53,520 bases of DNA, taken from contig JAFXUC010000017.1 in the NCBI GenBank assembly GCA_017535325.1, positions 1-53,520 on the forward strand, given 5' to 3'. This DNA comes from Bacteroidales bacterium. GTDB taxonomy: Bacteria; Bacteroidota; Bacteroidia; Bacteroidales; UBA3824. Positions 1 to 8,908 of this stretch are shown one piece after another. The position numbers were made by a program, and so were the translations under genes. How positions within the stretch are numbered: position 1 is the stretch's first letter; every line of letters begins with the position of its first letter. A model generated the notes under the pieces. The model saw only the letters and a program-made list of their open reading frames with translations. It did no database searches and was not told the origin of the DNA.

Positions 1-606
1 ACCTCAGAGGCCGTTGTAAAAAATCTCGGCGTTGTTGACTCTTACATTTCGGGCGGCAAAAATGTCGGCGCAATCTGCGGACAATCAGAAGGCAAGATTG
101 AAAACTGCTATTCATTATCAGAGGTAAAAGGCACTGAAAATGTTAACGGCATTGCCGGCAAAGTTGAAACGGTTTCTAATGTTGAAAACTGCTATTATTT
201 AGCCGACATTCCGAACGCAGACGACCCGCAAGCAAAAACTGCTGCCGAGTTCAAATCCGGCGAAGTTGCTCAACTTCTTGCAAAAGGCGATAAGGCTTGG
301 AAAAACGTTAAAGAACTTCCGGGCGTTGAATCGGTAGTCGTGCCCGAACCTGAACCTCAGATAGAAAATCCGGACGATCCCGAAACAGCGACGGAAAACA
401 TCACGCTTTCAAGCGTAAAAATCTGGTCGTTTGAAAAGACTGTCATCGTTGAAAATGCTGTAAACGACATTGTTATCGTTGACTTAACGGGAAGGGTTGT
501 TAAAAAAGTTGTTCCCGATTCTAACAGAATGGAAATTCAACTTAATAAAGGCGGAATTTACATCGTTAAAACAGGACTTTCAACCAAGAAAGTAAGCGTT
601 AAATAA
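1..606 (+). CDS. T9SS-secreted GLUG-repeat protein, 3' end only
   Basis: The reading frame is open from base 1, so this is the last 201 residues of a larger protein whose start lies outside the window. Residues 1-65 have GLUG-type repeats (VGAICGQSEGKIENCYSL, then NGIAGKVETVSNVENCYYL), a motif of large surface adhesin-like or peptidase proteins. A short Pro/Glu linker (PEPEPQIENP, about residue 114 onward) leads to a C-terminal beta-sandwich of about 65 residues ending in GGIYIVKTGLSTKKVSVK. This matches a type A T9SS sorting domain, which directs export through the outer membrane and is normally removed on the surface. A GTG at 340 could be mistaken for a start but lies in mid-frame. Function beyond surface secretion cannot be told from the visible part. 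Confidence 0.85.
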   Translation, partial: TSEAVVKNLGVVDSYISGGKNVGAICGQSEGKIENCYSLSEVKGTENVNGIAGKVETVSNVENCYYLADIPNADDPQAKTAAEFKSGEVAQLLAKGDKAWKNVKELPGVESVVVPEPEPQIENPDDPETATENITLSSVKIWSFEKTVIVENAVNDIVIVDLTGRVVKKVVPDSNRMEIQLNKGGIYIVKTGLSTKKVSVK

Positions 607-610
607 ACGT

Positions 611-1840
611 TTACCAAAACAAATACGCTATAAAAATCGCGCTAATCAGTCCGGCAAATTCTGCTATCAGACCCGCCGAAACTGCGTAGCGCGTATTTTT
701 TATCCCTACTGAACCAAAATACAGCGCGATAATATAAAACGTAGTGTCAGCCGCGCCCTGCATCGTACAACTCAAACGTCCCGCAAAAGAGTCCGCGCCG
801 TAAGTTTTCATACAGTCAATCATCATTCCACGTGCGCCTGAGCCGCTCAAAGGTTTCATCAAAGCCGTCGGCAGGGACGGAATAAACGAGGTGTCAATTC
901 CCAAAACCGACAGCAAAGAACTCAAACCGTCTGTCAAAAACTCCAACGCGCCCGAATTTCTGAAAACGCCTATCGCAATCAAAATCGCAACCATGTACGG
1001 AATAATTTTTACCGCCGTCGAAAAGCCGTCTTTTGCGCCTTCTATAAAAGCGTCATAAACGTTGATTCTCTTTACCGCCGCAGAGACAATAAACGCTATT
1101 ATCACCGAAAACAGAATTATGTTTGCTAATAAAGAACTTGCAACAGAGATACTTTCGCCGTCCATTTTTGAAAACTGCCATACCAATAGTCCCTCAGCCA
1201 AAAACAAAACGCCGAGATAAAGCATTATCACTTTGTCGAAAACATTGATTCTCTGACGGATACAAACTGTTATGAGACCTGCAAGAGTGCTTATGCTCGT
1301 TGCCAAAAGTATCGGAATAAAAACGTCAGAAGCCTCCGCCGCGCCCATTTGTATTCTGTACATCATCACCGTTACGGGAAGAATTGTCAGACCCGAAGCG
1401 TTAAGAGTCAAAAACATAATCTGAGCGTTTGAGGCTTTGGATTTGTCGGGGTTGAGTTCCTGCATCTGGTTCATGGCTTTCAGTCCGAGCGGGGTTGCGG
1501 CGTTGTCAAGACCCAACATATTCGCGCTGAAATTCATTACGATACTGCCCATTGCGGGGTGGTTTTCGGGAATTTCAGGAAACAAACGACGGAAAAACGG
1601 AGCAAAAATTCTCGCTAAAAAATTAGTCATTCCGCCTTTTTCGCCGACTTTCAAAAGTCCTGTCCAAAGCGTTAAAACACCTGTTAAGCCGATTGAGATT
1701 TCAAAACCCGTTTTTGCGGAGTCAAAAGTGCCGCTTACCATTTTTGAAAAAATTTCCGTGTCGCCCAAGGCGATAAGTCTGTAAAGGGCTGCCAAAAAGC
1801 CCAATACAAAAAACGAAATCCATATATAATTTAAGACCAT
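611..1840 (-). CDS. spmAB: SpmA-SpmB fusion, nucleoside-recognition (gate) membrane protein
   Basis: A 409-residue polytopic membrane protein. The N-terminal half (to about residue 205) resembles spore maturation protein SpmA, with the typical segment NFSANMLGLDNAATPLGLKAM. The C-terminal half resembles SpmB, with the segment KPLSGSGARGMMID. Both halves carry the nucleoside-recognition/gate motif. In spore formers SpmA and SpmB are separate; the one-piece fusion is normal in non-sporulating Bacteroidota, where the role is unknown and probably transport. The gene converges on the T9SS cargo gene with a 4-bp gap. A TAnnTTTG box lies 22 bp upstream of the start. Confidence 0.88.
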   Translation of the reverse strand: MVLNYIWISFFVLGFLAALYRLIALGDTEIFSKMVSGTFDSAKTGFEISIGLTGVLTLWTGLLKVGEKGGMTNFLARIFAPFFRRLFPEIPENHPAMGSIVMNFSANMLGLDNAATPLGLKAMNQMQELNPDKSKASNAQIMFLTLNASGLTILPVTVMMYRIQMGAAEASDVFIPILLATSISTLAGLITVCIRQRINVFDKVIMLYLGVLFLAEGLLVWQFSKMDGESISVASSLLANIILFSVIIAFIVSAAVKRINVYDAFIEGAKDGFSTAVKIIPYMVAILIAIGVFRNSGALEFLTDGLSSLLSVLGIDTSFIPSLPTALMKPLSGSGARGMMIDCMKTYGADSFAGRLSCTMQGAADTTFYIIALYFGSVGIKNTRYAVSAGLIAEFAGLISAIFIAYLFW

Positions 1841-1861
1841 TGCCTTTCTTAATTTTTAGGA

Positions 1862-1869
1862 CAAAAATA
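1862..1869 (-). promoter_or_regulatory. Bacteroidota -7 box for spmAB
   Basis: TATTTTTG on the minus strand fits the Bacteroidota sigma-ABfr consensus TAnnTTTG and lies 22 bp before the spmAB start codon. No clear -33 element is visible. Confidence 0.5.
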
Positions 1870-1900
1870 ACTGTTTTTTTTAAGGTGCGCAATTTTTTGC

Positions 1901-1908
1901 TATTTTTG
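1901..1908 (+). promoter_or_regulatory. Bacteroidota -7 box for the exported nucleosidase gene
   Basis: TATTTTTG followed by CG on the plus strand, 14 bp before the ATG at 1923. It forms a divergent pair with the spmAB promoter. Confidence 0.5.
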
Positions 1909-1922
1909 CGAAAAAAAAACTT

Positions 1923-2663
1923 ATGAAACGATTTCTGTTATTTCTTTTGTTGACGGTTGTTTTTTGCGGCTCACTTTCTGCAAAAAACCGCAAAATCGGG
2001 CTTTTGGTTGCCTCAGAGCAAAAAAGCGTTTTTGAAAAGTACGGAAAAGCCTTAAAAGAAGAAACTTCCGGCGGCTTCAAAGTTTACTGTTTTAAGAACA
2101 AAGATTATACGCTTTTGGTAATCAACAGCGGAGTCGGAGAAATTGCCGCAGCCGCTGCAACGCAGGTTTTGATTGATGTTTACGGCGTGGAATTAGTCGT
2201 AAATTTCGGCGTTGTGGGTGCGCTGACAGAGGAAATGTCGCTTGCAGAAAATTGTGTAATTGAAAAAATCGTGCATTACGACTTTGACCTTTCCGGAATC
2301 GACCCCGTAAAAAAGGGTCAGTATCCGGGCTTTGAAAATGAATTTTTGTTAACTGACAGTATTCTGATTAACAAGGCGTTAGCAGTTTGTCCAGAGTTAA
2401 GGAAAGTAACATGCGCCTCCGCCGACAAATTTGTTGCGGACAAGAGCGCGAAAGAAAAACTTCATTCGGAATTTTCGGCGGATATTTGCGAAATGGAGTC
2501 GGCGGGGATTTTCTTAACCTGCCGCCGCAACAATGTTCCGTGTCTTTTTATAAAGGCGGTTTCTGACTCTCTGACCGGCGGCGGAAAAGAATATTATCAG
2601 GAATATCTCCGCGCAGCGGCTCAATGTTTGGAAATCACCGACAAAATAATCAAAAGTTTTTAG
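1923..2663 (+). CDS. Exported MTA/SAH nucleosidase-like phosphorylase-family protein
   Basis: 246 residues. The first 20 (MKRFLLFLLLTVVFCGSLSA) form a Sec signal peptide, so the enzyme should act in the periplasm, unlike the cytosolic Pfs/MTAN of most bacteria. The rest is a PNP/UDP phosphorylase fold of the MTAN type, which cleaves adenine from 5'-methylthioadenosine and S-adenosylhomocysteine. Visible landmarks are E32 (VASEQ, matching the E. coli general base Glu12), the ribose-side GVVGAL at 97-101, E192 in EMESAGIF and D215 in AVSDS (matching Glu174 and Asp197). All three catalytic acids are therefore present. It has its own promoter and overlaps the 3' end of the convergent PBP gene by 4 bp. 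It could act on another exported nucleoside. Confidence 0.82.
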   Translation: MKRFLLFLLLTVVFCGSLSAKNRKIGLLVASEQKSVFEKYGKALKEETSGGFKVYCFKNKDYTLLVINSGVGEIAAAAATQVLIDVYGVELVVNFGVVGALTEEMSLAENCVIEKIVHYDFDLSGIDPVKKGQYPGFENEFLLTDSILINKALAVCPELRKVTCASADKFVADKSAKEKLHSEFSADICEMESAGIFLTCRRNNVPCLFIKAVSDSLTGGGKEYYQEYLRAAAQCLEITDKIIKSF

Positions 2664-4903
2664 TTTTCCGCGCTGACCGTATCAACATCGTAGTTGTATG
2701 CCTTGCAGTTGTAATTTCTTGAAATTTTTGTCTGCGGTGCCGGAAATTTTTGCTGGTAACGGTTGAAAGCGGTGTCCGATAAGACTTTCTGCAAAAATTT
2801 TCCGCAGACGGGCAGTGCCGTAAAGTTGCCGCCCGCAATTTCTCCGCCTCTGAAATGTATGCTTCTGAACTCTCCGCCAACCCAGACGCCCGAAACCAAG
2901 CCCGGCGTTACACCGATAAACCAGCCGTCTGAATGGTTGTTGGAAGTGCCCGTTTTGCCGCCGAAGCCGCAGGTGTTGTACCAGTCTCTTACATAACGCC
3001 ACAAATACCCGGAAGTGCAGTGGTGTTCCGTCATTGCGCCTTTGAGCATTGTCTGCATCAGAAATGCCGTCTCGTAGTCCAAAGCCTGAATCGTATGTTC
3101 GGGCGCGGTGTAAATTATTTCGCCGTTTTTGTCCAAAATTTTCGTTACAAGTACCGGTGCCTGATATTCGCCGTCAGCCATTACGGTACAATAAGAGTTT
3201 GTAAGGTCAAGCAGCGTAACGTCGTTGCCGCCGAGACATGTTGACGGCATTGTGTCGTTGAGCGGTGTGGTAATGCCCATGGCGTGTGCCGTTTTGCATA
3301 TATTTTCTATTCCGACCTCTTTGCTGACCTGAACCGCTACCGTGTTGATACTCCGCGCAAAAGCCGCCCTCAGAGAATAAACCGTGTCGGTGCAGATACC
3401 GTCGGCGTTGTGCGGAATCCACTGTTTGCGTTTGCCTTTGTCCCAGACCGGCCAGACTACGTACTGGTCTTTACGCTCGTCGCACGGCGAAAATCCTTGC
3501 CGCATTGCCTCCGTGTAGTCAAAAAGTTTGAACGTAGAGCCGGGCTGTCTTAATGCCGTAACCTTGTCATATTTCCAAAATTTGAAATCCAAATCCCCGA
3601 CCCACGCTTTTATGTGCCGTGTCTGTGGCTCTATGGCAACAAGGGCGCAGTGCAGAAATTTTACCATATAACGGATTGAGTCCAAGGTGGAAAGTGTTGT
3701 GTCCTTTTGGCCTTCTTTGTAGTCGAAAACCGTAAGTTTGTGCGGTTTGTTCAGTTCTTCCATGGCTTTCAAGGTGTCGTAACCCTGTTTTATAAACTTC
3801 TGAAACTGAGGTAGTTTGTGTGCAATGTTTTCGATAAAGTCCGGAATTTCCTTGTGATAAGCATCGCACCACGGATTGCGTCCCCGCCAATGAATGTTGA
3901 AAGAATCCTGTAAACTTTTCATCTGCATTTTTGCCGCCTCTTCTGCGTATGCCTGCATCGAAGAGTCTATTGTAACATAGATTTTTAAGCCGTCGCAGTA
4001 AAGGTTTTTGCCGGTCTCTTTCAGCCAGTCTTTGAGATAGCCTGAGAGTTGGTCGCGGAAATGCAGTGCAACGCCGTCGTAATTGTCCTCAACAGAAAAG
4101 TCAAGTTTGATTGGAATCTGAGACAGCGAATCATATTGTTTTTGTGTCAGAAAACCGTTTTTTACCATGTTTTGAAGTACGGTGTTGCGGCGTTTCAGAG
4201 AGTTTTTGGGGTTGAGTTTCGGGTTGTAGGTCGTTGTCGCTTTCAAAAGACCGATAAGAACAGCATCTTCTTCAACTTTCAGATTTTCAGGCAGTTTGTT
4301 GAAATATGTTTTTGCGGCGGTTTTTATTCCGAAAGCGTTGCTGCCGAAGTCCACCGTATTGAAATACATTACGAGAATTTCCTGTTTTGAAAACCTCATT
4401 TCTATTTTGAAAGCCACAATCCATTCTTTGAGTTTTGCGACGAGGGTTTTGATGCCCGGAATTCTGCCTAACAGTCCGTGCGAATATTTTGCTGTCCTTG
4501 TTTTATAAAGGTTTTTGACAAGTTGCTGTGTTATGGTGCTTGCCCCGCGCTTTTTGGAGTTGAAGACAATGTCTTTTAACGCTGAGAAAAGTCCTTGAAA
4601 ATCAATGCCGTAATGAGAATAAAATCTTTCGTCTTCGGTTGAAACGAGTGTGTTGATTAAGTCTTCGGGAAGTTCATCGAACTTTACTTCGGAGCGGTTT
4701 TCCGTGAAGAATTTGCCGATGATTTTATTGTCGGCGGAATATATTACGGAGGCTTCGGGAAGTATTCCTTGTCCGATTTCGTCCACCGAAGGACTGTTGC
4801 CGAAAAGCCACAAAAAGTTGACGTCAACCGCCCAAAGCAGTACAAAAAAATTAAGAACAATGCCTAAAAGGACAATCAATATTTTAACATACCATTTTTT
4901 CAT
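2660..4903 (-). CDS. Class A penicillin-binding protein (PBP1A type)
   Basis: A 747-residue bifunctional peptidoglycan synthase. It has an N-terminal membrane anchor (residues about 5-30). A GT51 glycosyltransferase domain follows, with catalytic E90 in STEDERFYSHYG and the motif RGASTITQQLVKNL at 119-132. The transpeptidase domain has S456-x-x-K459 (PGSTFK), S518-I-N520 and K650-T-G652. All motifs are intact. It polymerises lipid II glycan strands and cross-links them outside the inner membrane. The start codon overlaps the stop of the DUF4421 gene by 4 bp (ATGA), so the two are translationally coupled. About 120 residues between the two catalytic domains (320-440) are predicted extra, as often in Bacteroidota. 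Confidence 0.93.
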   Translation of the reverse strand: MKKWYVKILIVLLGIVLNFFVLLWAVDVNFLWLFGNSPSVDEIGQGILPEASVIYSADNKIIGKFFTENRSEVKFDELPEDLINTLVSTEDERFYSHYGIDFQGLFSALKDIVFNSKKRGASTITQQLVKNLYKTRTAKYSHGLLGRIPGIKTLVAKLKEWIVAFKIEMRFSKQEILVMYFNTVDFGSNAFGIKTAAKTYFNKLPENLKVEEDAVLIGLLKATTTYNPKLNPKNSLKRRNTVLQNMVKNGFLTQKQYDSLSQIPIKLDFSVEDNYDGVALHFRDQLSGYLKDWLKETGKNLYCDGLKIYVTIDSSMQAYAEEAAKMQMKSLQDSFNIHWRGRNPWCDAYHKEIPDFIENIAHKLPQFQKFIKQGYDTLKAMEELNKPHKLTVFDYKEGQKDTTLSTLDSIRYMVKFLHCALVAIEPQTRHIKAWVGDLDFKFWKYDKVTALRQPGSTFKLFDYTEAMRQGFSPCDERKDQYVVWPVWDKGKRKQWIPHNADGICTDTVYSLRAAFARSINTVAVQVSKEVGIENICKTAHAMGITTPLNDTMPSTCLGGNDVTLLDLTNSYCTVMADGEYQAPVLVTKILDKNGEIIYTAPEHTIQALDYETAFLMQTMLKGAMTEHHCTSGYLWRYVRDWYNTCGFGGKTGTSNNHSDGWFIGVTPGLVSGVWVGGEFRSIHFRGGEIAGGNFTALPVCGKFLQKVLSDTAFNRYQQKFPAPQTKISRNYNCKAYNYDVDTVSAEN

Positions 4904-5868
4904 TTTTTGTCAGTTTTATAACAAAGCCGTCTGATTAAAACTAATTCCACTTTTCTGGAATGGAGATAAATCGTGCAGTCTTTGCTGAAAGTTTGATGAA
5001 TAATATTGTAAATACCCGTCAAGCCCAACGACCAATGCTCGAAATTAAGCCAGTAAGCAGACTTCAACCGGGCTGAGGGCGAGACTGTGAAATCTTTGTA
5101 ACTAACTGTCTTTGAGAGCGGATTGCTGACGTTGATACTCATTATTGCGGAAACAAAAAAGCAACTCCGCTTTCCGAAGGTATAATTGTAGGCATATCCG
5201 TAGTTGATGCCGAAATTGCTTGCTTTCAGATGGCTGGAATTGTTGATTCTGACAAGCGAACTGTCGGAGTCTATTTTCAGCAGATGAAACGAGGCTCCCG
5301 CCAAAAAACTGCCTGCCGGGATTTTCTGTTCTTCGTATGCGGTAAAACCTGCCTTGTAAGAAAACCTTTCGTGGTTGAAAATATACTGTCCGACGGCTTC
5401 AAGTTGAAAAACTCTCAAATCCGGTTCGTATTCTCTCTCCTCGTCCTGCTGGTTGTAACGTGTCCAAACGTCTTTGTAACTTTCCGCTTCTTGGGTATAA
5501 AAGCCGTTGTATTTTTGGATGGAAATATCGCCGGCAAAATATTTTGTATAGCCTTTGAGCAGCATGTCGGTAGTCCGGCGTTTGTGATAATGTTCGGAGT
5601 TGCCAAGCGGCGAAACCTCCTGACGTATACTGAAATCAAACGGCAGATATTTGCAGTACGCTCCGATGCCGATGCCTGTGTGAATCCCAGGAATGTAGTT
5701 TAAGCCCGAACCTTTGTCCCAGAAATCAAGTCCGTTGTTGTAAATAAAAGTTTTTAAATTGACAAGGTTGTTGTATTTTTTGACGTAGTTGGTATCCTGA
5801 GCGGCAACTTTCACCGCAATAAAAAATGTCAATATAACAATGCTTATCAGTTTGTAAGTTCCCATCAT
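4900..5868 (-). CDS. DUF4421-like outer-membrane protein
   Basis: About 322 residues. The frame is open from 5889, but a strong TAnnTTTG box at 5887-5894 would lie on top of that start. Translation must begin downstream at ATG 5868 (or 5865), which also gives a clean signal peptide (MGTYKLISIVILTFFIAVKV, ending AAQ). The mature part alternates amphipathic strands with aromatic ends, as in an outer-membrane beta-barrel (GIGIGAYCKYLPFDFSIR; NFGINYGYAYNYTF). It resembles the Bacteroidota DUF4421 family, whose function is unknown. It is first in a two-gene unit with the PBP gene (4-bp overlap), which hints at a link between envelope biogenesis and the outer membrane. The family name comes from sequence resemblance only. 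Confidence 0.65.
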   Translation of the reverse strand: MMGTYKLISIVILTFFIAVKVAAQDTNYVKKYNNLVNLKTFIYNNGLDFWDKGSGLNYIPGIHTGIGIGAYCKYLPFDFSIRQEVSPLGNSEHYHKRRTTDMLLKGYTKYFAGDISIQKYNGFYTQEAESYKDVWTRYNQQDEEREYEPDLRVFQLEAVGQYIFNHERFSYKAGFTAYEEQKIPAGSFLAGASFHLLKIDSDSSLVRINNSSHLKASNFGINYGYAYNYTFGKRSCFFVSAIMSINVSNPLSKTVSYKDFTVSPSARLKSAYWLNFEHWSLGLTGIYNIIHQTFSKDCTIYLHSRKVELVLIRRLCYKTDKK

Positions 5869-5886
5869 TGCCGGATTTTCCGACTG

Positions 5887-5894
5887 CAAAGATA
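5887..5894 (-). promoter_or_regulatory. Bacteroidota -7 box for DUF4421-PBP operon
   Basis: TATCTTTGCAG on the minus strand is a perfect TAnnTTTG element. It places the transcript start near 5880 and rules out the upstream in-frame ATG at 5889 as the start codon. Confidence 0.65.
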
Positions 5895-5927
5895 CAAAAA
5901 AATTTTTATACTCTCAGTTTTTATCCG

Positions 5928-5935
5928 TACTTTTG
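5928..5935 (+). promoter_or_regulatory. Bacteroidota -7 box for the GH115 gene
   Basis: TACTTTTG on the plus strand, 75 bp before the ATG at 6011. This leaves a leader of about 70 nt. Confidence 0.5.
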
Positions 5936-6010
5936 TCGGATTTCTCAGGGTTTTAAAGTAAATTCAGGAAAAAATTGAGCAATATAGACACTAAACTTTT
6001 ATTATTAAAA

Positions 6011-8575
6011 ATGAAACGGATAATCGTATCACTAATTTTGATTGCGGCTTTTTTTCAGCCGGTATTTTCGCAAAACGCGGATCGTTTTGTGGATTTTTTC
6101 AGCAGCGGAGACAATCAACTGCTGATAAAAAAAGGAAATGCTTTTAATATCAGTATTGACGATGCTGAATATGAGGGCGTTAAAATTGCAGTTAACAGTC
6201 TCTGCAATGATATTTTCAACGTTACGGGACTAAAACCGGGCGTCAACTCCAAAGACGGCAAAATCATTGTCGGCACTCTCGACAAGTCGCAGTATGTCAA
6301 GAAGTTGGTAAAAGATAAAAAACTGAGCGGCGGCGACCTTAACGGCAAACGCGAAAAGTTTATAATTTCTATGGTTGACGGCAGCCTTGTGATTGCGGGC
6401 AGTGATATGCGCGGTGCAATCTACGGCGTTTACGAACTTTCCAATCAAATCGGAGTTTCGCCCTGGTATTGGTGGGCTGACGTTGCGGTTGAGCATCACG
6501 ACGAAATTTATATCAAAAAAGGCGTTTTCTCAGCCGGCGAGCCTGTGGTTGAATACCGTGGTATTTTCTTAAACGACGAGGCTCCGTGTCTCAGCAGTTG
6601 GGTTGCAGAGACATTTCCTGACAAGGACTGTCCGTCGGCTGTCCCCGGACTTGCAAAAGGCATGAACAGTAATTTTTACAGCAAGGTGTTTGAACTTTTG
6701 CTGCGTCTTAAAGCCAACTTTATGTGGCCTGCAATGTGGGGCAACGCTTTCTATGCCGACGATAATCTCAACAGCAAAACCGCTTCTACGATGGGTATTA
6801 TAATGGGAACTTCTCACCATGAGCCTATGGCAAGAAATCATCAGGAATGGGCTCGCAACCGTTCTAAAAACGGACCTTGGGACTATGAGGCAAACCAGAA
6901 GGTAATTGACCGGTTTTTCAGCGAGGGCATACGCCGTGTCAAAGACAACGAAGACATTATAACGATTGGTATGCGCGGCGACGGTGATGCTCCTATGGGC
7001 GGCAAAGAAGGCCACGATGACGAGTTTGAGCGTCAGGTTGAAAAAAACAAAAAACTTATGGAGCGCATTTTTGACAACCAGCGCAAAATAATTGCCAAAG
7101 AAACCGGCAAACCTGCATCGCAGCGTCCGCAGGTTTGGGCGTTGTACAAAGAGGTTCAGGATTTTTATGACGCGGGACTCAGAGTGCCTGACGATGTTAC
7201 TATCTTAGTAAGCGACGACAACTGGGGCGACATACGCCGTGTGCCTGACATGCAAAGAAAAGGCGGCTGGGGTATATATTATCATGTTGACTATGTGGGT
7301 GCGCCCCGTAATTCAAAATGGCTGAATGTTACGCAGACACAGCAGATGTTTGAACAACTTTCCCTGGCATACGACTTTGGTATCCAGAGACTTTGGATCC
7401 TCAACGTCGGCGACCTCAAACCGATGGAATATCCGATTCAACTGTTTTGCGATATGGCGTACAATCCCAAGAAATACACGCTTCAAAACGTTACCGACCA
7501 TACAGAAAAGTTTTTTGAAAGGGTTGCGGGCAAGGAGTTTGCAAAAGAGGCAGCCCGTATTTACAACCTTAACTGCCGTTATATGGCGCGTGTAACGCCC
7601 GAAATGCTTGACGCTCATACTTACAACGTAAAAACCGGCGAGTTCAAGCAGGTCTCTGACGAATATATGCGTTTGGAGGCAGAGGCTTTAAGACTCTGGC
7701 TTGTTTTGCCTGAAAAATACAAAGACGCTTATTATCAGTTGGTTTTGTTTCCTGTTCAGGCAATGTCAAACCTTTACGATATGTATTATTCCCATGCTAT
7801 GAACCTCTATTGCGCCTCTCTTAACAATTCTGACGCAAACTATTGGGCTTTGCGTGTAGCGGAATGTTTCAAACGTGATTCAGTGCTTTGTGCTCAATAC
7901 AACAACGACTTGGCAGGCGGCAAATGGCATGGCATGATGACGCAAAAACATATCGGTTACAAAATTTGGAACGACAATTTCCCTCACGAAATGCTGCCTG
8001 AGACCAAGCAGGTTGAGGCGAAACTCGGAGGTGCTGTTTTTGAGACAGGAAACGGTTTTACTTCTATTGAGGCTGAGCATTTTTACAAGGCTGAGTCTGA
8101 CGGCGGGGTTAAATGGGAGGTTTATCCTTATTACGGACGCACGCGCAGTGCTGTGGCTTTGACGCCTTATACAAAGCCTGTCGGCGGCTCGTCTTTGAAT
8201 TACCGTTTCAAATTGCCTGAGGGCTATGCTGATTCGCTAAAAGTTCATGTCATCGTAAAATCTACTCTGGATTTTGAGAACCGTGGCGGACACGAGTATA
8301 CGGTCTCTGTTGACGGTCAGGCGGTAAAAACCGTTAATTTCAATTCAGACCTTCTTGACAAGCAACCGTATGCTTACACGACGTTTTATCCGACAGTTGC
8401 CCGCAGGGTTGTGGAAAAAGTTGTCGGTTTCAAAGTTAATAAGTCTGATATTCATTCACTTACGATTAAACCCAAACATCCGGGCATTGTGTTTGAAAAA
8501 ATCGTAATTGACTACGGCGGATACAAAAACGAATATCTTTTCGGAACGGAAAGCGAATTTAAGGTTGAAAAGTAG
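6011..8575 (+). CDS. GH115 xylan alpha-1,2-glucuronidase
   Basis: 854 residues starting at ATG 6011, which opens a signal peptide (MKRIIVSLILIAAFFQPVFS, then Q). An in-frame TTG at 5975 would put 12 polar residues in front of it and is rejected. GH115 enzymes remove (4-O-methyl-)glucuronic acid from internal as well as terminal xylose residues of glucuronoxylan. Diagnostic family blocks are present: EYRGIFLNDEAP, GMNSNFYSKVFELLLRLKAN followed by FMWPAMWGNAF, MGIIMGTSHHEPMARN, and DDNWGDIRRVP. The C-terminal ~170 residues form the usual beta-rich accessory domain. Released glucuronate would feed the KDG kinase/KDPG aldolase operon 2 kb downstream, and the GH10 xylanase would supply the oligosaccharides. 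The enzyme is probably periplasmic. Confidence 0.93.
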   Translation: MKRIIVSLILIAAFFQPVFSQNADRFVDFFSSGDNQLLIKKGNAFNISIDDAEYEGVKIAVNSLCNDIFNVTGLKPGVNSKDGKIIVGTLDKSQYVKKLVKDKKLSGGDLNGKREKFIISMVDGSLVIAGSDMRGAIYGVYELSNQIGVSPWYWWADVAVEHHDEIYIKKGVFSAGEPVVEYRGIFLNDEAPCLSSWVAETFPDKDCPSAVPGLAKGMNSNFYSKVFELLLRLKANFMWPAMWGNAFYADDNLNSKTASTMGIIMGTSHHEPMARNHQEWARNRSKNGPWDYEANQKVIDRFFSEGIRRVKDNEDIITIGMRGDGDAPMGGKEGHDDEFERQVEKNKKLMERIFDNQRKIIAKETGKPASQRPQVWALYKEVQDFYDAGLRVPDDVTILVSDDNWGDIRRVPDMQRKGGWGIYYHVDYVGAPRNSKWLNVTQTQQMFEQLSLAYDFGIQRLWILNVGDLKPMEYPIQLFCDMAYNPKKYTLQNVTDHTEKFFERVAGKEFAKEAARIYNLNCRYMARVTPEMLDAHTYNVKTGEFKQVSDEYMRLEAEALRLWLVLPEKYKDAYYQLVLFPVQAMSNLYDMYYSHAMNLYCASLNNSDANYWALRVAECFKRDSVLCAQYNNDLAGGKWHGMMTQKHIGYKIWNDNFPHEMLPETKQVEAKLGGAVFETGNGFTSIEAEHFYKAESDGGVKWEVYPYYGRTRSAVALTPYTKPVGGSSLNYRFKLPEGYADSLKVHVIVKSTLDFENRGGHEYTVSVDGQAVKTVNFNSDLLDKQPYAYTTFYPTVARRVVEKVVGFKVNKSDIHSLTIKPKHPGIVFEKIVIDYGGYKNEYLFGTESEFKVEK

Positions 8576-8584
8576 TATAAATAA

Positions 8585-8626
8585 AAAAATTGCCGCTCAA
8601 AAAAACTTTTGGGCGGCAATTTTTTT
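8585..8626. terminator. Bidirectional intrinsic terminator between GH115 and barstar
   Basis: A near-perfect stem (AAAAATTGCCGCTCAAAA against TTTTGGGCGGCAATTTTT), flanked by A and T runs, sits between the convergent GH115 and barstar stops and can serve both. Confidence 0.85.
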
Positions 8627-8632
8627 CATGTC

Positions 8633-8902
8633 TTAAAGGTTATCTTCTATTTTGGAAAAGATAACGCTTAAATTTTTGTTTTCGTTTTCTGCGTCTTTAA
8701 AAACTTCAACTACGCTTTTTAAATATTTTCTGTCGTAGTTGAAAATGCCTACGCAGGTCGGTTCGGTGATTTCTGTCAGCAAATCATGCAAAGCGTCCAA
8801 ATTTGCTCCGTAATATTCCGGAAACGAAAATTTCTCCGCCAAATACTTGTGCATACCTTCTTTTGAAGTGCTTTGGGAAAAGTCAAGAATTATTTTTTTC
8901 AT
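8633..8902 (-). CDS. Barstar-family ribonuclease inhibitor (immunity protein)
   Basis: 89 residues, the same length as Bacillus barstar. The inhibitory helix is clear: FPEYYGANLDALHDLLT (residues 27-43), with D36 and D40 matching barstar D35 and D39, the latter being the residue that plugs the barnase active site. Barstar W38 is H39 here, and barstar E76 corresponds to an Asp in VFKDAEN. There is no signal peptide, so it acts in the cytoplasm. It starts 6 bp after the stop of the GH10-barnase gene on the same strand, in the usual toxin-then-immunity order, and is almost certainly cotranscribed with it. The inferred role is to neutralise the barnase domain before export or after re-entry. Confidence 0.92.
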   Translation of the reverse strand: MKKIILDFSQSTSKEGMHKYLAEKFSFPEYYGANLDALHDLLTEITEPTCVGIFNYDRKYLKSVVEVFKDAENENKNLSVIFSKIEDNL

Positions 8903-8908
8903 CTTTTT

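Noticed and set aside
8633..8902. Orphan barstar unrelated to its neighbour
   Set aside because: The C-terminal barnase domain of the upstream gene supplies the expected partner, with 6-bp spacing on the same strand.
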